Source of the DNA: Chryseolinea soli
Lineage (GTDB): Bacteria > Bacteroidota > Bacteroidia > Cytophagales > Cyclobacteriaceae
Assembly (NCBI RefSeq): GCF_003589925.1
Contig: NZ_CP032382.1
Coordinates: forward strand, 4,650,001 to 4,714,000
DNA length: 64,000 nt
Reading direction: 5' to 3'
Shown here: positions 17,194-25,900 of the stretch, one piece after another
How positions within the stretch are numbered: the first letter of the stretch is position 1
Layout: each line of letters starts with the position of its first letter
Program-made: the position numbers and the translations under genes
Notes under the pieces: model-generated
Told to the model about the DNA's origin: nothing
Databases searched by the model: none
The model's input: only the letters and a program-made list of their open reading frames with translations

Positions 17194-19671
17194 ATGCGAC
17201 CCACCTTGCCCTCCCTGCTCTTGTTGGTGCTTTTTCCCTTGCTTTCGCTCGGTCAAAAAAAGAAAGCCGACACCGAACCTGCACCCGTCACTTCGCCTAT
17301 TGCCGACAAAGTGAAGAACTTCAAAAAGCTTCCCGGCTATTTCGAATATTACTATGACGAAAAGCAAGACAAGATCTGGTTGGTCATCGACAAGTTCGAC
17401 ACCGAATTCCTGTATGTCTACTCGCTGTCGGCCGGCGTAGGCTCTAACGACATCGGTCTCGACCGCGGACAACTGGGTTCGGAGCAAATCGTGAAGTTCG
17501 ACAGAAGGGGCCCCAAGGTATTGTTGGTGCAACCGAACTACGCCTACCGCGCCATCTCCAACGACAAATACGAACGCAAGGCCGTGGAAGACGCCTTCGC
17601 GCAGTCGGTACTCTATGGATTTAAAGTCGAGGCAGAAGAAAATGGCAAAGTATTGGTAGACGCTACCAACTTCTTTCTGCAAGACATCCACGATGTGAAG
17701 GGAACGTTGAAAGCCACCAAGCAAGGAAGCTACCGGCTCGACGAATCGAGATCGGCCATCTATACCCCCCGCACCAAAAACTTTCCGAAGAATTCAGAGT
17801 TTGAAGCTACGCTCACGTTTCTGGGCGAACCCGAAGGTGCGTATATCCGCAGCGTGGTGCCGTCGCCGTCGAGTGTCACAGTGCGGGAGCACCACTCTTT
17901 TGTGGAGTTGCCCGATCAGAACTATACACCCCGCAAGTTCGACCCGCGTGCAGGCTACTTCGATATCTCCTACTTTGACTATGCCACGCCCATCAGCGAG
18001 CCGATTCAAAAACGATTCATCACCCGCCACCGCCTGAAAAAGAAAGACCCCACGGCGGCCTCAAGCGAAGCGGTGGAGCCCATCATTTATTACCTGGACC
18101 GCGGCACACCCGAGCCCATCCGCTCGGCGCTGCTCGACGGCGCCCGTTGGTGGAACCAGGCCTTTGAAGCGGCCGGATACACCAACGCCTTCCAGGTGGA
18201 ACTGATGCCCGAAGACGCCGACCCGATGGATGTGCGTTATAACGTGATCAACTGGGTGCACCGCGCCACCCGCGGCTGGTCGTATGGAGCCTCAGTGATC
18301 GACCCCCGTACGGGTGAGATCATCAAAGGCCACGTAACCTTGGGATCGCTGCGCGTGCGCCAGGACTTCCTCATTGCCGAAGGGCTGTTGGCCCCTTACG
18401 AAGAAGGTAAACCCGTATCGAAAGAAATGGAAGCCATGGCCTTGTCGCGCCTGCGTCAACTCGCGGCCCATGAAGTTGGCCACACGTTGGGTTTGGCTCA
18501 CGCGTATTCGTCCAGCAGCGAGAACCTGGCATCGGTCATGGACTATCCCCACCCGTATGCCGCCCTGGTCAATGGCAAAGTGGACCTGAGTCATGCCTAC
18601 GACGACAAGATCGGCGCGTGGGACAAGGTATCCATCACCTACGGCTACCAGGACTTTCCATCCGGCACGGCCGCAGAACCTGCCCTGAACAATATCCTGC
18701 AACAAGCCTTGAAAGCCGGCCTCACATTTCTATCGGATCAGGACGCCCGTCCGCTGGGTGGATCGCATCCGTACGCCCACCTGTGGGACAACGGCAAGGA
18801 CCCTGCCGATGAGCTGAGCCGCGTGCTCGACATCCGCACGGCGGTGTTGAAGAACTTTGGAGAAAACAACATTAAGCCGGGTGCGCCGATGGCCACGTTG
18901 GAAGAAGCGTTGGTGCCCATGTATTTTTTCCACCGCTACCAGACCGAGGCGTGCGCCAAGCTGGTGGGAGGCCTCAACTACCGGTATGCCCTCCGTGGCG
19001 ACGGTCAACCCGTGACGGAAATGGTGTCGCCCGCCGAACAAGCCAAGGCCCTCGATGTATTATTGAAAACGATTGCGCCCCAGTCGCTGATGTTTCCCGA
19101 CAAATTACTCCAGATCATACCTCCCCGTCCTTTGGGGTATACGCGTCACCGCGAGGTGATTAAGATCCGCACCGAACTCACCTTCGATGCCCTCGGCGCT
19201 GCGGAGAGCGCCTCACAAATGACACTAAGTTTGCTGCTCCACCCGGCCCGCGCCGGCCGGTTGGTGGAGTACCATGCCCGCGATCCCAAGCAGCCGTCGC
19301 TGGAGGAGGTGATCGATAAAGTGATCCTGGCCACCTTCAAGGCGCCGCGCAAGAGCGGCTACGAAGGAGCCCTCCAAATCACGGTAAACGACGTCCTTTT
19401 GACCAATTTGATCCAGTTGGCCCTCGACAACAATGCTTCTCCACAGGTGCGGGCCATCGCCTATTTAAAGCTCGAACAAGTCAAAGCCTGGATGACCCCA
19501 CGCTACCAATCGGTGGTGGATGAGGACTGGAAAGCGCACTATACGTATGCTCTGGCCCAAATTCAAAAATTCCAGGAAAATCCCGACGAGTATAAAAAGG
19601 AGGTCCCCCTGGTTGCGCCTCCCGGTCAGCCGATTGGAATGGACGAAATTGGTTTTTGCGGTCGTTTTTGA
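17194..19671 (+). CDS. Secreted zinc metalloprotease (DUF5117/DUF4953, metzincin-like)
   Basis: An 825-residue exported protein with signal peptide ending at LLSLGQ. The catalytic zinc motif HEVGHTLGLAH spans residues 426-436 and is followed by a Met-turn SVMDYP (Met449), the signature of metzincin-type peptidases. The N-terminal part matches DUF5118/DUF5117 and the C-terminal part DUF4953, the usual layout for this Bacteroidota family of about 800 residues. The likely role is degradation of peptides or proteins in the periplasm or outside the cell. It begins 70 bp after the terminator of the SusCD operon, so it is a separate unit, but its position suggests that it may feed peptides to that transporter. 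Confidence 0.9.
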   Translation: MRPTLPSLLLLVLFPLLSLGQKKKADTEPAPVTSPIADKVKNFKKLPGYFEYYYDEKQDKIWLVIDKFDTEFLYVYSLSAGVGSNDIGLDRGQLGSEQIVKFDRRGPKVLLVQPNYAYRAISNDKYERKAVEDAFAQSVLYGFKVEAEENGKVLVDATNFFLQDIHDVKGTLKATKQGSYRLDESRSAIYTPRTKNFPKNSEFEATLTFLGEPEGAYIRSVVPSPSSVTVREHHSFVELPDQNYTPRKFDPRAGYFDISYFDYATPISEPIQKRFITRHRLKKKDPTAASSEAVEPIIYYLDRGTPEPIRSALLDGARWWNQAFEAAGYTNAFQVELMPEDADPMDVRYNVINWVHRATRGWSYGASVIDPRTGEIIKGHVTLGSLRVRQDFLIAEGLLAPYEEGKPVSKEMEAMALSRLRQLAAHEVGHTLGLAHAYSSSSENLASVMDYPHPYAALVNGKVDLSHAYDDKIGAWDKVSITYGYQDFPSGTAAEPALNNILQQALKAGLTFLSDQDARPLGGSHPYAHLWDNGKDPADELSRVLDIRTAVLKNFGENNIKPGAPMATLEEALVPMYFFHRYQTEACAKLVGGLNYRYALRGDGQPVTEMVSPAEQAKALDVLLKTIAPQSLMFPDKLLQIIPPRPLGYTRHREVIKIRTELTFDALGAAESASQMTLSLLLHPARAGRLVEYHARDPKQPSLEEVIDKVILATFKAPRKSGYEGALQITVNDVLLTNLIQLALDNNASPQVRAIAYLKLEQVKAWMTPRYQSVVDEDWKAHYTYALAQIQKFQENPDEYKKEVPLVAPPGQPIGMDEIGFCGRF

Positions 19672-19780
19672 TAAATCCGGCGAATAAAAAGGCATTTTAT
19701 GGTTCTTTTTTATAGAAGCCCGGCATGTAGGTTTTCATGTTTTTTTGAGTGGAATTTAAGATGGGGGCTGGCGAAGTTGC

Positions 19781-21739
19781 ATGAACGGAATTGGAGCTTC
19801 CCCTATGTTACACCGAACGACCTTAGTCGTCTTGTTGCTATTACTGGTGCCTGCTTTCTGTTTTGCCCAACGAAGCGAAACGGATAGCCTGGAAAGCCTT
19901 GTAAAAAACATTCCGTCAGACACCACGAAGGTGTGGCTCCTCAATAAACTGGTGACCGGTCTTCGCGAACGCGACAACAGCAAAGCCATGGAATACGGCC
20001 GCCAGGCCCACGACCTGGCCCTCGTGCTCAACTACGAACGGGGACTGGGACAAGCCCTGGAGAATCTCGGCTGGATCCACTACCGCAAGGGTGATTATTC
20101 GCGTGCGTTCGAACTCTCTACCGCAGCCCTGACCATTGCCGAAAAATTTAATGACGGGTCGGCCATCGCCCGGTGCCTCAACAACGTGGCGGCTATCAGC
20201 TATGAACAAAAACAATTCATGGTGGCCATCGCCAACTTCAAGAAAGCCTACGAAGTAAGCAAACACATCGGCGACAGCGTGGCCATGTCGCGCAGCACGA
20301 ATAACGTGGCGTTTAGTTTCCTGGGGATGGAGAGCTACGACTCTGCCCGGGTTTACGCCGAACGTGCGCTGAAAACAAGTCACGGCAAAGACAAACTTTT
20401 CCTGGTCGGATTTTCGTATCGCACCCTGGGCGACATCGACGTACACGACAAACAGTACGAGAGTGCGCTTACTAAATTTCACCGCGTGATCAGCATTGCC
20501 GATGAACTGGGCAACGTTTTCCTGAAAGTCTCTACGCTGCACCGCATCGGCAAAGCCTATTATTTGCTCGGCGATCCGGACCGTGCGCTTTCCCACTTGT
20601 TGCAAAATATTTCGCTGGCCAACGAGAATCAATTCAAAAACGAGATGGAGCGTTCGCTGAAACTGGTGTCGGAGATCTATGCCTCAAAAAAGGAGATCGG
20701 CAAGGCGTTCGACTATCAAACCCAATACCTGGCCGTTCACGATTCATTGTACAACCAGCGCAACGGCGAACAAATGGCCCTGATGCAGGCACGCTTTGAT
20801 TCGGAAATGAAAGAAGCCAAGATCGAGTTGTTGTTAAAAGATTCCTTGTTGAAAAAAGAAGAGCTGCACGTGCAACGCAGCCTCATCTATTTTTCCGTGG
20901 GATCATTTGTGCTGATGGCCTTCCTCGCTTTCGTGTTGCTCTACAACAACCGCGTAAAGAAACGGGCCAACGACCAACTGGCCGCCAAGAACCTGGAGAT
21001 AGAACATCAGGCGCAGCAACTGCGCAACGTGAACATCACCAAAGACAAACTGTTCTCCATCATCAGCCACGACCTGCGAAGCCCCTTGGCCAGCCTCCGC
21101 GGACTGATGGACATCATGAGTATCGAGGAACTGACGCGTGAGGAGTTCCAGACCACTACCACGAAGCTGCGTCAAAACCTGGACTCCGTACGCGAAGATC
21201 TCGACAACCTCCTGTTCTGGGCCCAGTCGCAATTGAACGGACTTCAAAGCAATCCCACGTTCCTGAAGGTGCGCCCGCTGGTGGAAGAAAAGATCCAGCT
21301 CTACGAGGAGATCGCGCGTCAGAAAGAGATCACGGTCGTGAACGAGATCGAAGAATCGCTGTCGGTGTTGGTAGACCGGAATCACATCAGCCTGATCATC
21401 CGGAACCTGCTCGCCAACGCCTTGAAGTTTAGCAAACCGGGTGGCCTCATCATTGTGCGCGAGAAGCTGAAAGGCGACCTGGTCGAGATCTCCATCACCG
21501 ACTCGGGTGTGGGCATGACGTCGAACGATCTTCGGAAACTATTCAATGTCGAAACACACTTCTCCAACCCGGGCACGTTTCAGGAAAAAGGTGCCGGCAT
21601 CGGCTTGTTGCTGACCAAGGAGTTCATAGAAAAAAATGGTGGATCCATTTGGGCCACCAGCGAGCTGGGCAAAGGATCCACCTTCACATTCACCGTTCGG
21701 CAAGACACCAACCTCGTGAACGAAGAAGAAGTCGTTTAA
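19781..21739 (+). CDS. TPR-domain sensor histidine kinase
   Basis: A 652-residue kinase. After a signal-type N terminus (LLLLLVPAFCFAQ) come about six TPR repeats (AMEYGRQAHDLALVLNYERGLGQALENLGWIHY and so on), one membrane helix around residues 370-390, a coiled coil, the HisKA motif FSIISHDLRSPLASLRGLM and a HATPase_c domain (NLLANALKFS, GVGMT, GAGIGLLLTKEF). A start at the ATG at 19805 is equally possible and gives the same signal peptide. The periplasmic TPR sensor is typical of Bacteroidota orphan kinases. No response regulator is adjacent. Confidence 0.9.
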   Translation: MNGIGASPMLHRTTLVVLLLLLVPAFCFAQRSETDSLESLVKNIPSDTTKVWLLNKLVTGLRERDNSKAMEYGRQAHDLALVLNYERGLGQALENLGWIHYRKGDYSRAFELSTAALTIAEKFNDGSAIARCLNNVAAISYEQKQFMVAIANFKKAYEVSKHIGDSVAMSRSTNNVAFSFLGMESYDSARVYAERALKTSHGKDKLFLVGFSYRTLGDIDVHDKQYESALTKFHRVISIADELGNVFLKVSTLHRIGKAYYLLGDPDRALSHLLQNISLANENQFKNEMERSLKLVSEIYASKKEIGKAFDYQTQYLAVHDSLYNQRNGEQMALMQARFDSEMKEAKIELLLKDSLLKKEELHVQRSLIYFSVGSFVLMAFLAFVLLYNNRVKKRANDQLAAKNLEIEHQAQQLRNVNITKDKLFSIISHDLRSPLASLRGLMDIMSIEELTREEFQTTTTKLRQNLDSVREDLDNLLFWAQSQLNGLQSNPTFLKVRPLVEEKIQLYEEIARQKEITVVNEIEESLSVLVDRNHISLIIRNLLANALKFSKPGGLIIVREKLKGDLVEISITDSGVGMTSNDLRKLFNVETHFSNPGTFQEKGAGIGLLLTKEFIEKNGGSIWATSELGKGSTFTFTVRQDTNLVNEEEVV

Positions 21740-21768
21740 CGGCAAACGTCAGTAATTCATCACGGTAA

Positions 21769-22893
21769 TCAGCCCTTCAATTTTTTCAATTCGGCCTCAT
21801 ACGCGGGAGCGTTTGCTTTCTGGTCTTCAGGAATATTCTTGATGGCCAGTTCCCAGTTTTTGATCGCGCTTTTTTTGTCGCCCATGGCCGTGAAGCCGCG
21901 AGCCAGTCCCACGTAGGTGGTAAACATATCGGTGGGATGCAGTTGGCGGTTGAGCTTGAACACGTCCATCGCCTTTTGATTTTTACCGGAGGCCAGTAAC
22001 GCCCGTCCGTATTGATGCACGGCCATCACCGTGGCGGTAGGTTGTTTAATGGCTTTGTCCATGACCACGTCTGCTTCTGCATCCTTGCCCATGGCTTGCA
22101 AAACCAGGGCCTTGGTTTGAAGGGAATTAAAATCTTCGACGCCGATAAAGTTTCCACTGATCGCGTTGTCGGCCCAGTGTAATGCTTCCTCCAGGTTCAC
22201 TTTATTCTGGGCACAGAACTGTGCGGCCGCCATCCAGGGCTGATTGGTAAAACCGGCTGTGGTGCCTTCCAATTGGCCACGAAGTTTGTTCACATAAATG
22301 TCGTTCACATTCGGCACTTCGATCTTGAATGGGATCCGGCGGTTTTCCCATTGCAGATAGCCCGTGGCCGAGGTTTGCTGGCGGTCGTCAAAGCCATAGG
22401 TGAGCCATTCGGTGTAGGGGGCATCCACGGGGGTGGTCTTCACGCGCAGCGCATCTTCTTTCGGATTGTAGAAGTAGCTGCCCCAGCTGGTGGAGTTGTT
22501 GGAAAAGATCCAGGTCCAGGGGCCTTCTTTCTCAACGTCGAGATATACACCATAGGTGCCGGCCTTCAGGGGTTGGCCTTCGATCTTCACATCGTTGGAG
22601 AAGGTAATCGTCGTGTTTTCGTTGGAACCTGCACGCCAGGGAGCGGCCTTGGACGTGCCATAGCCCTGATCGATAAAACCGTAGTGTACCAACTCCCCCC
22701 AGATGTGACCTTTGCGGTCTTCTCCGTTGGGGCCATGAACATCCGGACTGTTGTAGGTGATGGAAACCGAGGCGGGACCGATCCATTGTGTAACGGTACA
22801 TTTTTGGTTGCCACCACTGGGTGGCAGGGCCAATTGAGCAAGCAACTGCAGGCTCAGACATAAGCCGCAGGCCAGGAAAAGTAATTTTTTCAT
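21769..22893 (-). CDS. DUF2911 exported protein
   Basis: A 374-residue protein with a signal peptide ending at LQLLAQ. The central part has the DUF2911 hallmarks: VSITYNSPDVHGPNGEDRKGHIWG, WRAGSNENTTITFSNDV and KAGTYGVYLDVEKEGPWTWIFS. The last 150 residues are helical and TPR-like (AQFCAQNKVNLEEALHWADNAI ... GRALLASGKNQKAMDVF). Its function is unknown; DUF2911 proteins are periplasmic and widespread in Bacteroidota. It is convergent with the TPR kinase gene. Confidence 0.88.
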   Translation of the reverse strand: MKKLLFLACGLCLSLQLLAQLALPPSGGNQKCTVTQWIGPASVSITYNSPDVHGPNGEDRKGHIWGELVHYGFIDQGYGTSKAAPWRAGSNENTTITFSNDVKIEGQPLKAGTYGVYLDVEKEGPWTWIFSNNSTSWGSYFYNPKEDALRVKTTPVDAPYTEWLTYGFDDRQQTSATGYLQWENRRIPFKIEVPNVNDIYVNKLRGQLEGTTAGFTNQPWMAAAQFCAQNKVNLEEALHWADNAISGNFIGVEDFNSLQTKALVLQAMGKDAEADVVMDKAIKQPTATVMAVHQYGRALLASGKNQKAMDVFKLNRQLHPTDMFTTYVGLARGFTAMGDKKSAIKNWELAIKNIPEDQKANAPAYEAELKKLKG

Positions 22894-22973
22894 AATGAGT
22901 TATTGGTTAGGGTTGAAGTAAAGATAAACGAATAGCCTCCACTTTGGGTGTCACCCTTTCCTAGGTATTTTGA

Positions 22974-23864
22974 TCAGACCGAATGAAACGCGCGTTCCGG
23001 TACCAATACTTGCAATGCACCCGGCATGATCCGGATGTCGAAATGGTCGTGTTCGCCACACGGTTCGCCGTCCACGTGATAGGCCACGGGATGCTTGGTT
23101 TTGAGGAGAATGGCCGGTGCTTCGAGGATCTGGCAAATGGCCGAGCTTTTCAATTGGCCGGTAAACATGGCATAGACAAAATCCATACGGTAGGCCGGCA
23201 CTTTTTTCATGATATTGATGTGCAGCAGCCCGTCGCGCACGGAAGCCGCAGGGGCCACCCGCGCATTGTTGCCATACTGCGACGAGTTGGCAAACGCAAT
23301 GATAAACGCTTGCTCGTGGATCGTTTTTCCATTCAACTCCATCGCCACTTCGAAGGGCTTGAACTTCATAAACTCGCGAAGGGTAATGGAAGCGTAACCC
23401 ACGAGACCACGCCGGGTGTGGTTCGCAAAAAGATTGGCAATGTGTCCATCAAAACCGATACCCGACACGTTGAGCGAAAGTTTGCCGTTCACTTGAAAAG
23501 TGTCCATGGCCAACGCGCGGCTGGTGAAGATCTGGTCGATGGCTGTGGGGGTCTTTACCGAGATGCCCAGGTGCCGCCCCAGCCCATTGCCCGAACCCCG
23601 GGGAATGATGCCCATGGGGAGGGGTGTGTTGATCAGGCCCTGCGCCACTTCGTTCAACGTGCCATCGCCACCCACCGCTACAACAAACGCATAGTCTTTC
23701 CCCACCGCGTCGCGGGAGAGCTCCGTGGCATGACCGCGGTCGCGGGTGAACTCGATGGTGCACTCCACGTCGTTCTTGATGCAGGTGTCGATGATGCGGC
23801 CTTCCAGTTTGGGTTGGTAGCCGGTGCCGGCATATTTATTTACGATAAACAGGGCCTTTTTCAT
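22974..23864 (-). CDS. Diacylglycerol/lipid kinase family protein (DagK/YegS type)
   Basis: A 296-residue enzyme from the ATG at 23864 (MKKALFIVNKYAG); seven more codons upstream are open but less likely. The nucleotide-binding motif GGDGTLNE starts at residue 65, followed by IIPRGSGNGLGRHLGI, both diagnostic of the DAGK catalytic domain. The C-terminal beta-sandwich has HVDGEP-type YHVDGEPCGEHDHFDIRI. It transfers phosphate from ATP to a lipid hydroxyl, probably diacylglycerol or a sphingoid lipid, at the inner face of the membrane. The gene stands alone between DUF2911 and the acyl carrier protein gene. Confidence 0.9.
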   Translation of the reverse strand: MKKALFIVNKYAGTGYQPKLEGRIIDTCIKNDVECTIEFTRDRGHATELSRDAVGKDYAFVVAVGGDGTLNEVAQGLINTPLPMGIIPRGSGNGLGRHLGISVKTPTAIDQIFTSRALAMDTFQVNGKLSLNVSGIGFDGHIANLFANHTRRGLVGYASITLREFMKFKPFEVAMELNGKTIHEQAFIIAFANSSQYGNNARVAPAASVRDGLLHINIMKKVPAYRMDFVYAMFTGQLKSSAICQILEAPAILLKTKHPVAYHVDGEPCGEHDHFDIRIMPGALQVLVPERAFHSV

Positions 23865-23968
23865 GCGGTGGATTTTCGCCTTCAACGTTAGTCATTTTTT
23901 TGAAGTTCTCCACTGGTCTGAAGGCCAGGATATTCCTCCGCATTTCGCGGACCTCCATGGCCTGATAT

Positions 23969-24003
23969 GAAAAATGGCACCCGGTACCAGACCGCGTGCC
24001 ATT
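23969..24003 (-). terminator. Terminator of the acyl carrier protein gene
   Basis: On the minus strand a 13-bp stem with one mismatch (24003-23991 with 23985-23973) is followed by TTTTTCAT. It lies just after the ACP stop at 24026 and makes that gene monocistronic. Confidence 0.7.
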
Positions 24004-24025
24004 GTGAATGACGTATGATGGAAGT

Positions 24026-24265
24026 CTACTTCTTGACTTTCTCCTGGATGTATTTCACAGCCTGGCCAAAGGTTTGCATCTTCTCAGCGTCGTCGTCGGG
24101 GATGCGGATATCGAACGTTTGCTCGAATTCCATGACGATCTCTGCATAATCCAGCGAATCGATGCCAAGGTCTTTTACGAAGTTGGCTTCGGGGGTGATT
24201 TCCGATTCTGCGATACCCAGCTTTTCCGTCAATATTTTTGTCACTTTCTGCGGGATGTCTTGCAT
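24026..24265 (-). CDS. acpP: Acyl carrier protein
   Basis: A 79-residue ACP from the ATG at 24265; a longer open frame upstream runs through repeat DNA and is discarded. The phosphopantetheine site is Ser37 in GIDSLDYAE, within the canonical four-helix sequence (FDIRIPDDDAEKMQTFGQAV). ACP carries acyl chains as thioesters for fatty acid and lipid synthesis. Two things are unusual. It is not followed by fabF but by its own terminator, and the motif is DSLDYAE rather than the DSLDTVE usual in housekeeping ACPs. It may be a second ACP for a special lipid or pigment pathway. A candidate promoter is at 24287-24317. Confidence 0.9.
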   Translation of the reverse strand: MQDIPQKVTKILTEKLGIAESEITPEANFVKDLGIDSLDYAEIVMEFEQTFDIRIPDDDAEKMQTFGQAVKYIQEKVKK

Positions 24266-24286
24266 AGCGATAAAACTGTTTCGGGG

Positions 24287-24317
24287 TAAATGTATTAAAT
24301 CCGCTTTTGCCCTCCAA
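24287..24317 (-). promoter_or_regulatory. Candidate promoter of the ACP gene
   Basis: On the minus strand TTG (24317-24315), 20 bp, then TACATTTA (24294-24287), one mismatch from TAnnTTTG. Spacing fits Bacteroidota primary promoters. A hairpin (CCGCTT/AAGCGG, 24301-24321) overlaps it. Confidence 0.35.
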
Positions 24318-24407
24318 GCGGGTTTGGGGTGGGAGGGGAAACTTTCGGAGTGGTGGCTGTGGTGAAAAGAGCGGGCGGTGAGCGTGATGGTGCGTGGGTC
24401 CGAAAAC

Positions 24408-24513
24408 TTGTTGGTGGGACACCGATAGGTGGGTGCGAGGTGTATCCCGACGGTGAAGGGGAATATTTTAAGCGCGGGGGAAAAACCCTCTTGTTGGTGT
24501 CCCACCAACAAGA
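24408..24513. repeat. Dispersed TTGTTGGTG palindrome repeat, locus 1
   Basis: Two palindromic units about 75 bp apart in the ACP-kinase spacer. The first is TTGTTGGTG-GGA-CACCGATAG (24408-24428, imperfect). The second is an 11-bp perfect arm pair TCTTGTTGGTG/CACCAACAAGA around TCC (24489-24513). The same units occur near 59.7, 61.0 and 62.3-62.6 kb. Confidence 0.75.
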
Positions 24514-24544
24514 AGCGGCGGGGGACCACCATAAAAAGTAGGGA

Positions 24545-25900
24545 TCAAAACCGCATAAAAAACTCAGTGCCTTTGCCGACAGTGGATTTTACGGTCAGCG
24601 TGCCCTGGTGAACGCGCATGATCTGGCGCGAGAGGCTGAGCCCGATGCCGGAGCCTGATTTCTTCGTAGTGAAGAAGGGGATGAAAATTTTCTCCATCGC
24701 TTCAGGATCAATGCCCGTGCCGTTGTCTTTGACAGCAATGACGGCGCGCGATTTTTCGTTTACAAACACCTTGATCTCTATCTTTTTCTCTTCCTGGTCT
24801 TCGAACGCTTGGATGGCATTGCGGATCAGGTTGATCAACACCTGCTCGATCATGTTCTTGTCGGCAGAGAGGGTGAGGTCTTCGGGGTAGACCGATATGG
24901 TGAGTTGGATGCCGCGGTCGTTCAGGTCGCGGCGGTGCAGCATGGCCAGTTCCTCCAGCAGTGTGCGGATGTCGATTTGCACGGGCCGGGGCTTGGGAAT
25001 GCTGGTGAGGCTGCGGAATTCTTTTACAAAATGGATCAGTCCTTCGCTGCGCTTGCTGATGGTCTGAAGCGAGAGGTGAATGTCGCCGAGTTGTTCCTTG
25101 GTGAGGGGCTCGTTGTTGTCTTCCTTGACGTGAGGTTTCAGTTCCTCTTCTACAATGCCGGCCAATGATGAGATGGGGGTCACCGAATTCATGATCTCGT
25201 GTGTGAGCACGCGCACCAGGTTTTGCCAGGCCTCCATTTCTTTTTCTTCCAATTCGCTCTGGATGTTCTGGATGGAGATGAGCTTCACGTTCTCGTTGCG
25301 CAGCGTCAGCTCGATCGCATAGATGGAAAGCTGCACCAGTTCTTCCCCGATCTTGAGGCGCACCAATTCGCGGCCGCCGGTCTTCAGCTTTTCGAACACG
25401 TTCACCAGCGTGTCGCTCACTTCGGCCAGGTCGCGGATGTTGACGGCGCGGTTGATCTTGAGTAGCTTGCGCGCGGCGCTGTTGAAAATTTCGATGTTGC
25501 CGTCTTCCTTGAACACGATGAGGCCGATCCCCACGTGCATCACAATATTTTTGAAGAATAGAAACTCCGAATCTTTTTCACGACGCGAGCTGCGCAGCTT
25601 CAGCATGGCTTCATTCATTTCCTGGTGAAGCCGCTTCACGGCGGGGTCGTCGCTTTCGGTCTTGAACGAATAGGAGAGGTCGTCGAATTGGATGGAGTCG
25701 AGGAACGAGGCCATGTTCTCGTTGGAACGGTCGAGGTACTCTACCAGCAATTTGATCTGGTAAGCGCTCACCGCCAGGAAGATGAGGGCATACATCCAGT
25801 CGCCGCGGGAAAAAGCAAAAAAAGCAAAAAGAAATATGGAGGCAGATAAGAACGCTACCCTTGGGAGTACAGGTGTTTTCCAGTTGAAATTAAAGTCCAT
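24545..25900 (-). CDS. NtrY/NtrB-like sensor histidine kinase
   Basis: A 451-residue kinase. Two hydrophobic segments near the N terminus anchor it. A PAS-like domain (IVMHVGIGLIVFKEDGNIEIFNSAARKLL) sits around residues 115-210, then the phosphoacceptor motif VLTHEIMNSVTPISSLAGI, and a HATPase_c domain with NLIRNAIQAF, DNGTGID and GSGIGLSLSRQI. The HEIMNSVTPI variant is typical of the NtrY-like kinases that pair with sigma-54 activators in Bacteroidota. Its start overlaps the end of the NtrC-type gene by 11 bp, so it is the second gene of that operon. Confidence 0.93.
   Translation of the reverse strand: MDFNFNWKTPVLPRVAFLSASIFLFAFFAFSRGDWMYALIFLAVSAYQIKLLVEYLDRSNENMASFLDSIQFDDLSYSFKTESDDPAVKRLHQEMNEAMLKLRSSRREKDSEFLFFKNIVMHVGIGLIVFKEDGNIEIFNSAARKLLKINRAVNIRDLAEVSDTLVNVFEKLKTGGRELVRLKIGEELVQLSIYAIELTLRNENVKLISIQNIQSELEEKEMEAWQNLVRVLTHEIMNSVTPISSLAGIVEEELKPHVKEDNNEPLTKEQLGDIHLSLQTISKRSEGLIHFVKEFRSLTSIPKPRPVQIDIRTLLEELAMLHRRDLNDRGIQLTISVYPEDLTLSADKNMIEQVLINLIRNAIQAFEDQEEKKIEIKVFVNEKSRAVIAVKDNGTGIDPEAMEKIFIPFFTTKKSGSGIGLSLSRQIMRVHQGTLTVKSTVGKGTEFFMRF

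Noticed and set aside
17220..17240. TTGTTGGTG in the signal-peptide codons of the metalloprotease
   Set aside because: It is a coding coincidence (Leu-Leu-Val codons) without the palindromic partner arm; a similar chance match is at 17521.
22983..23891. Long + strand ORF (302 codons) over the lipid kinase gene
   Set aside because: The opposite strand encodes a DAGK with GGDGT; this reading shows no family features.
24329..24541. ORFs across the 24.3-24.5 kb spacer, including a 5' extension of the ACP
   Set aside because: Repeat DNA; the ACP starts at 24265 where homology to the family begins.
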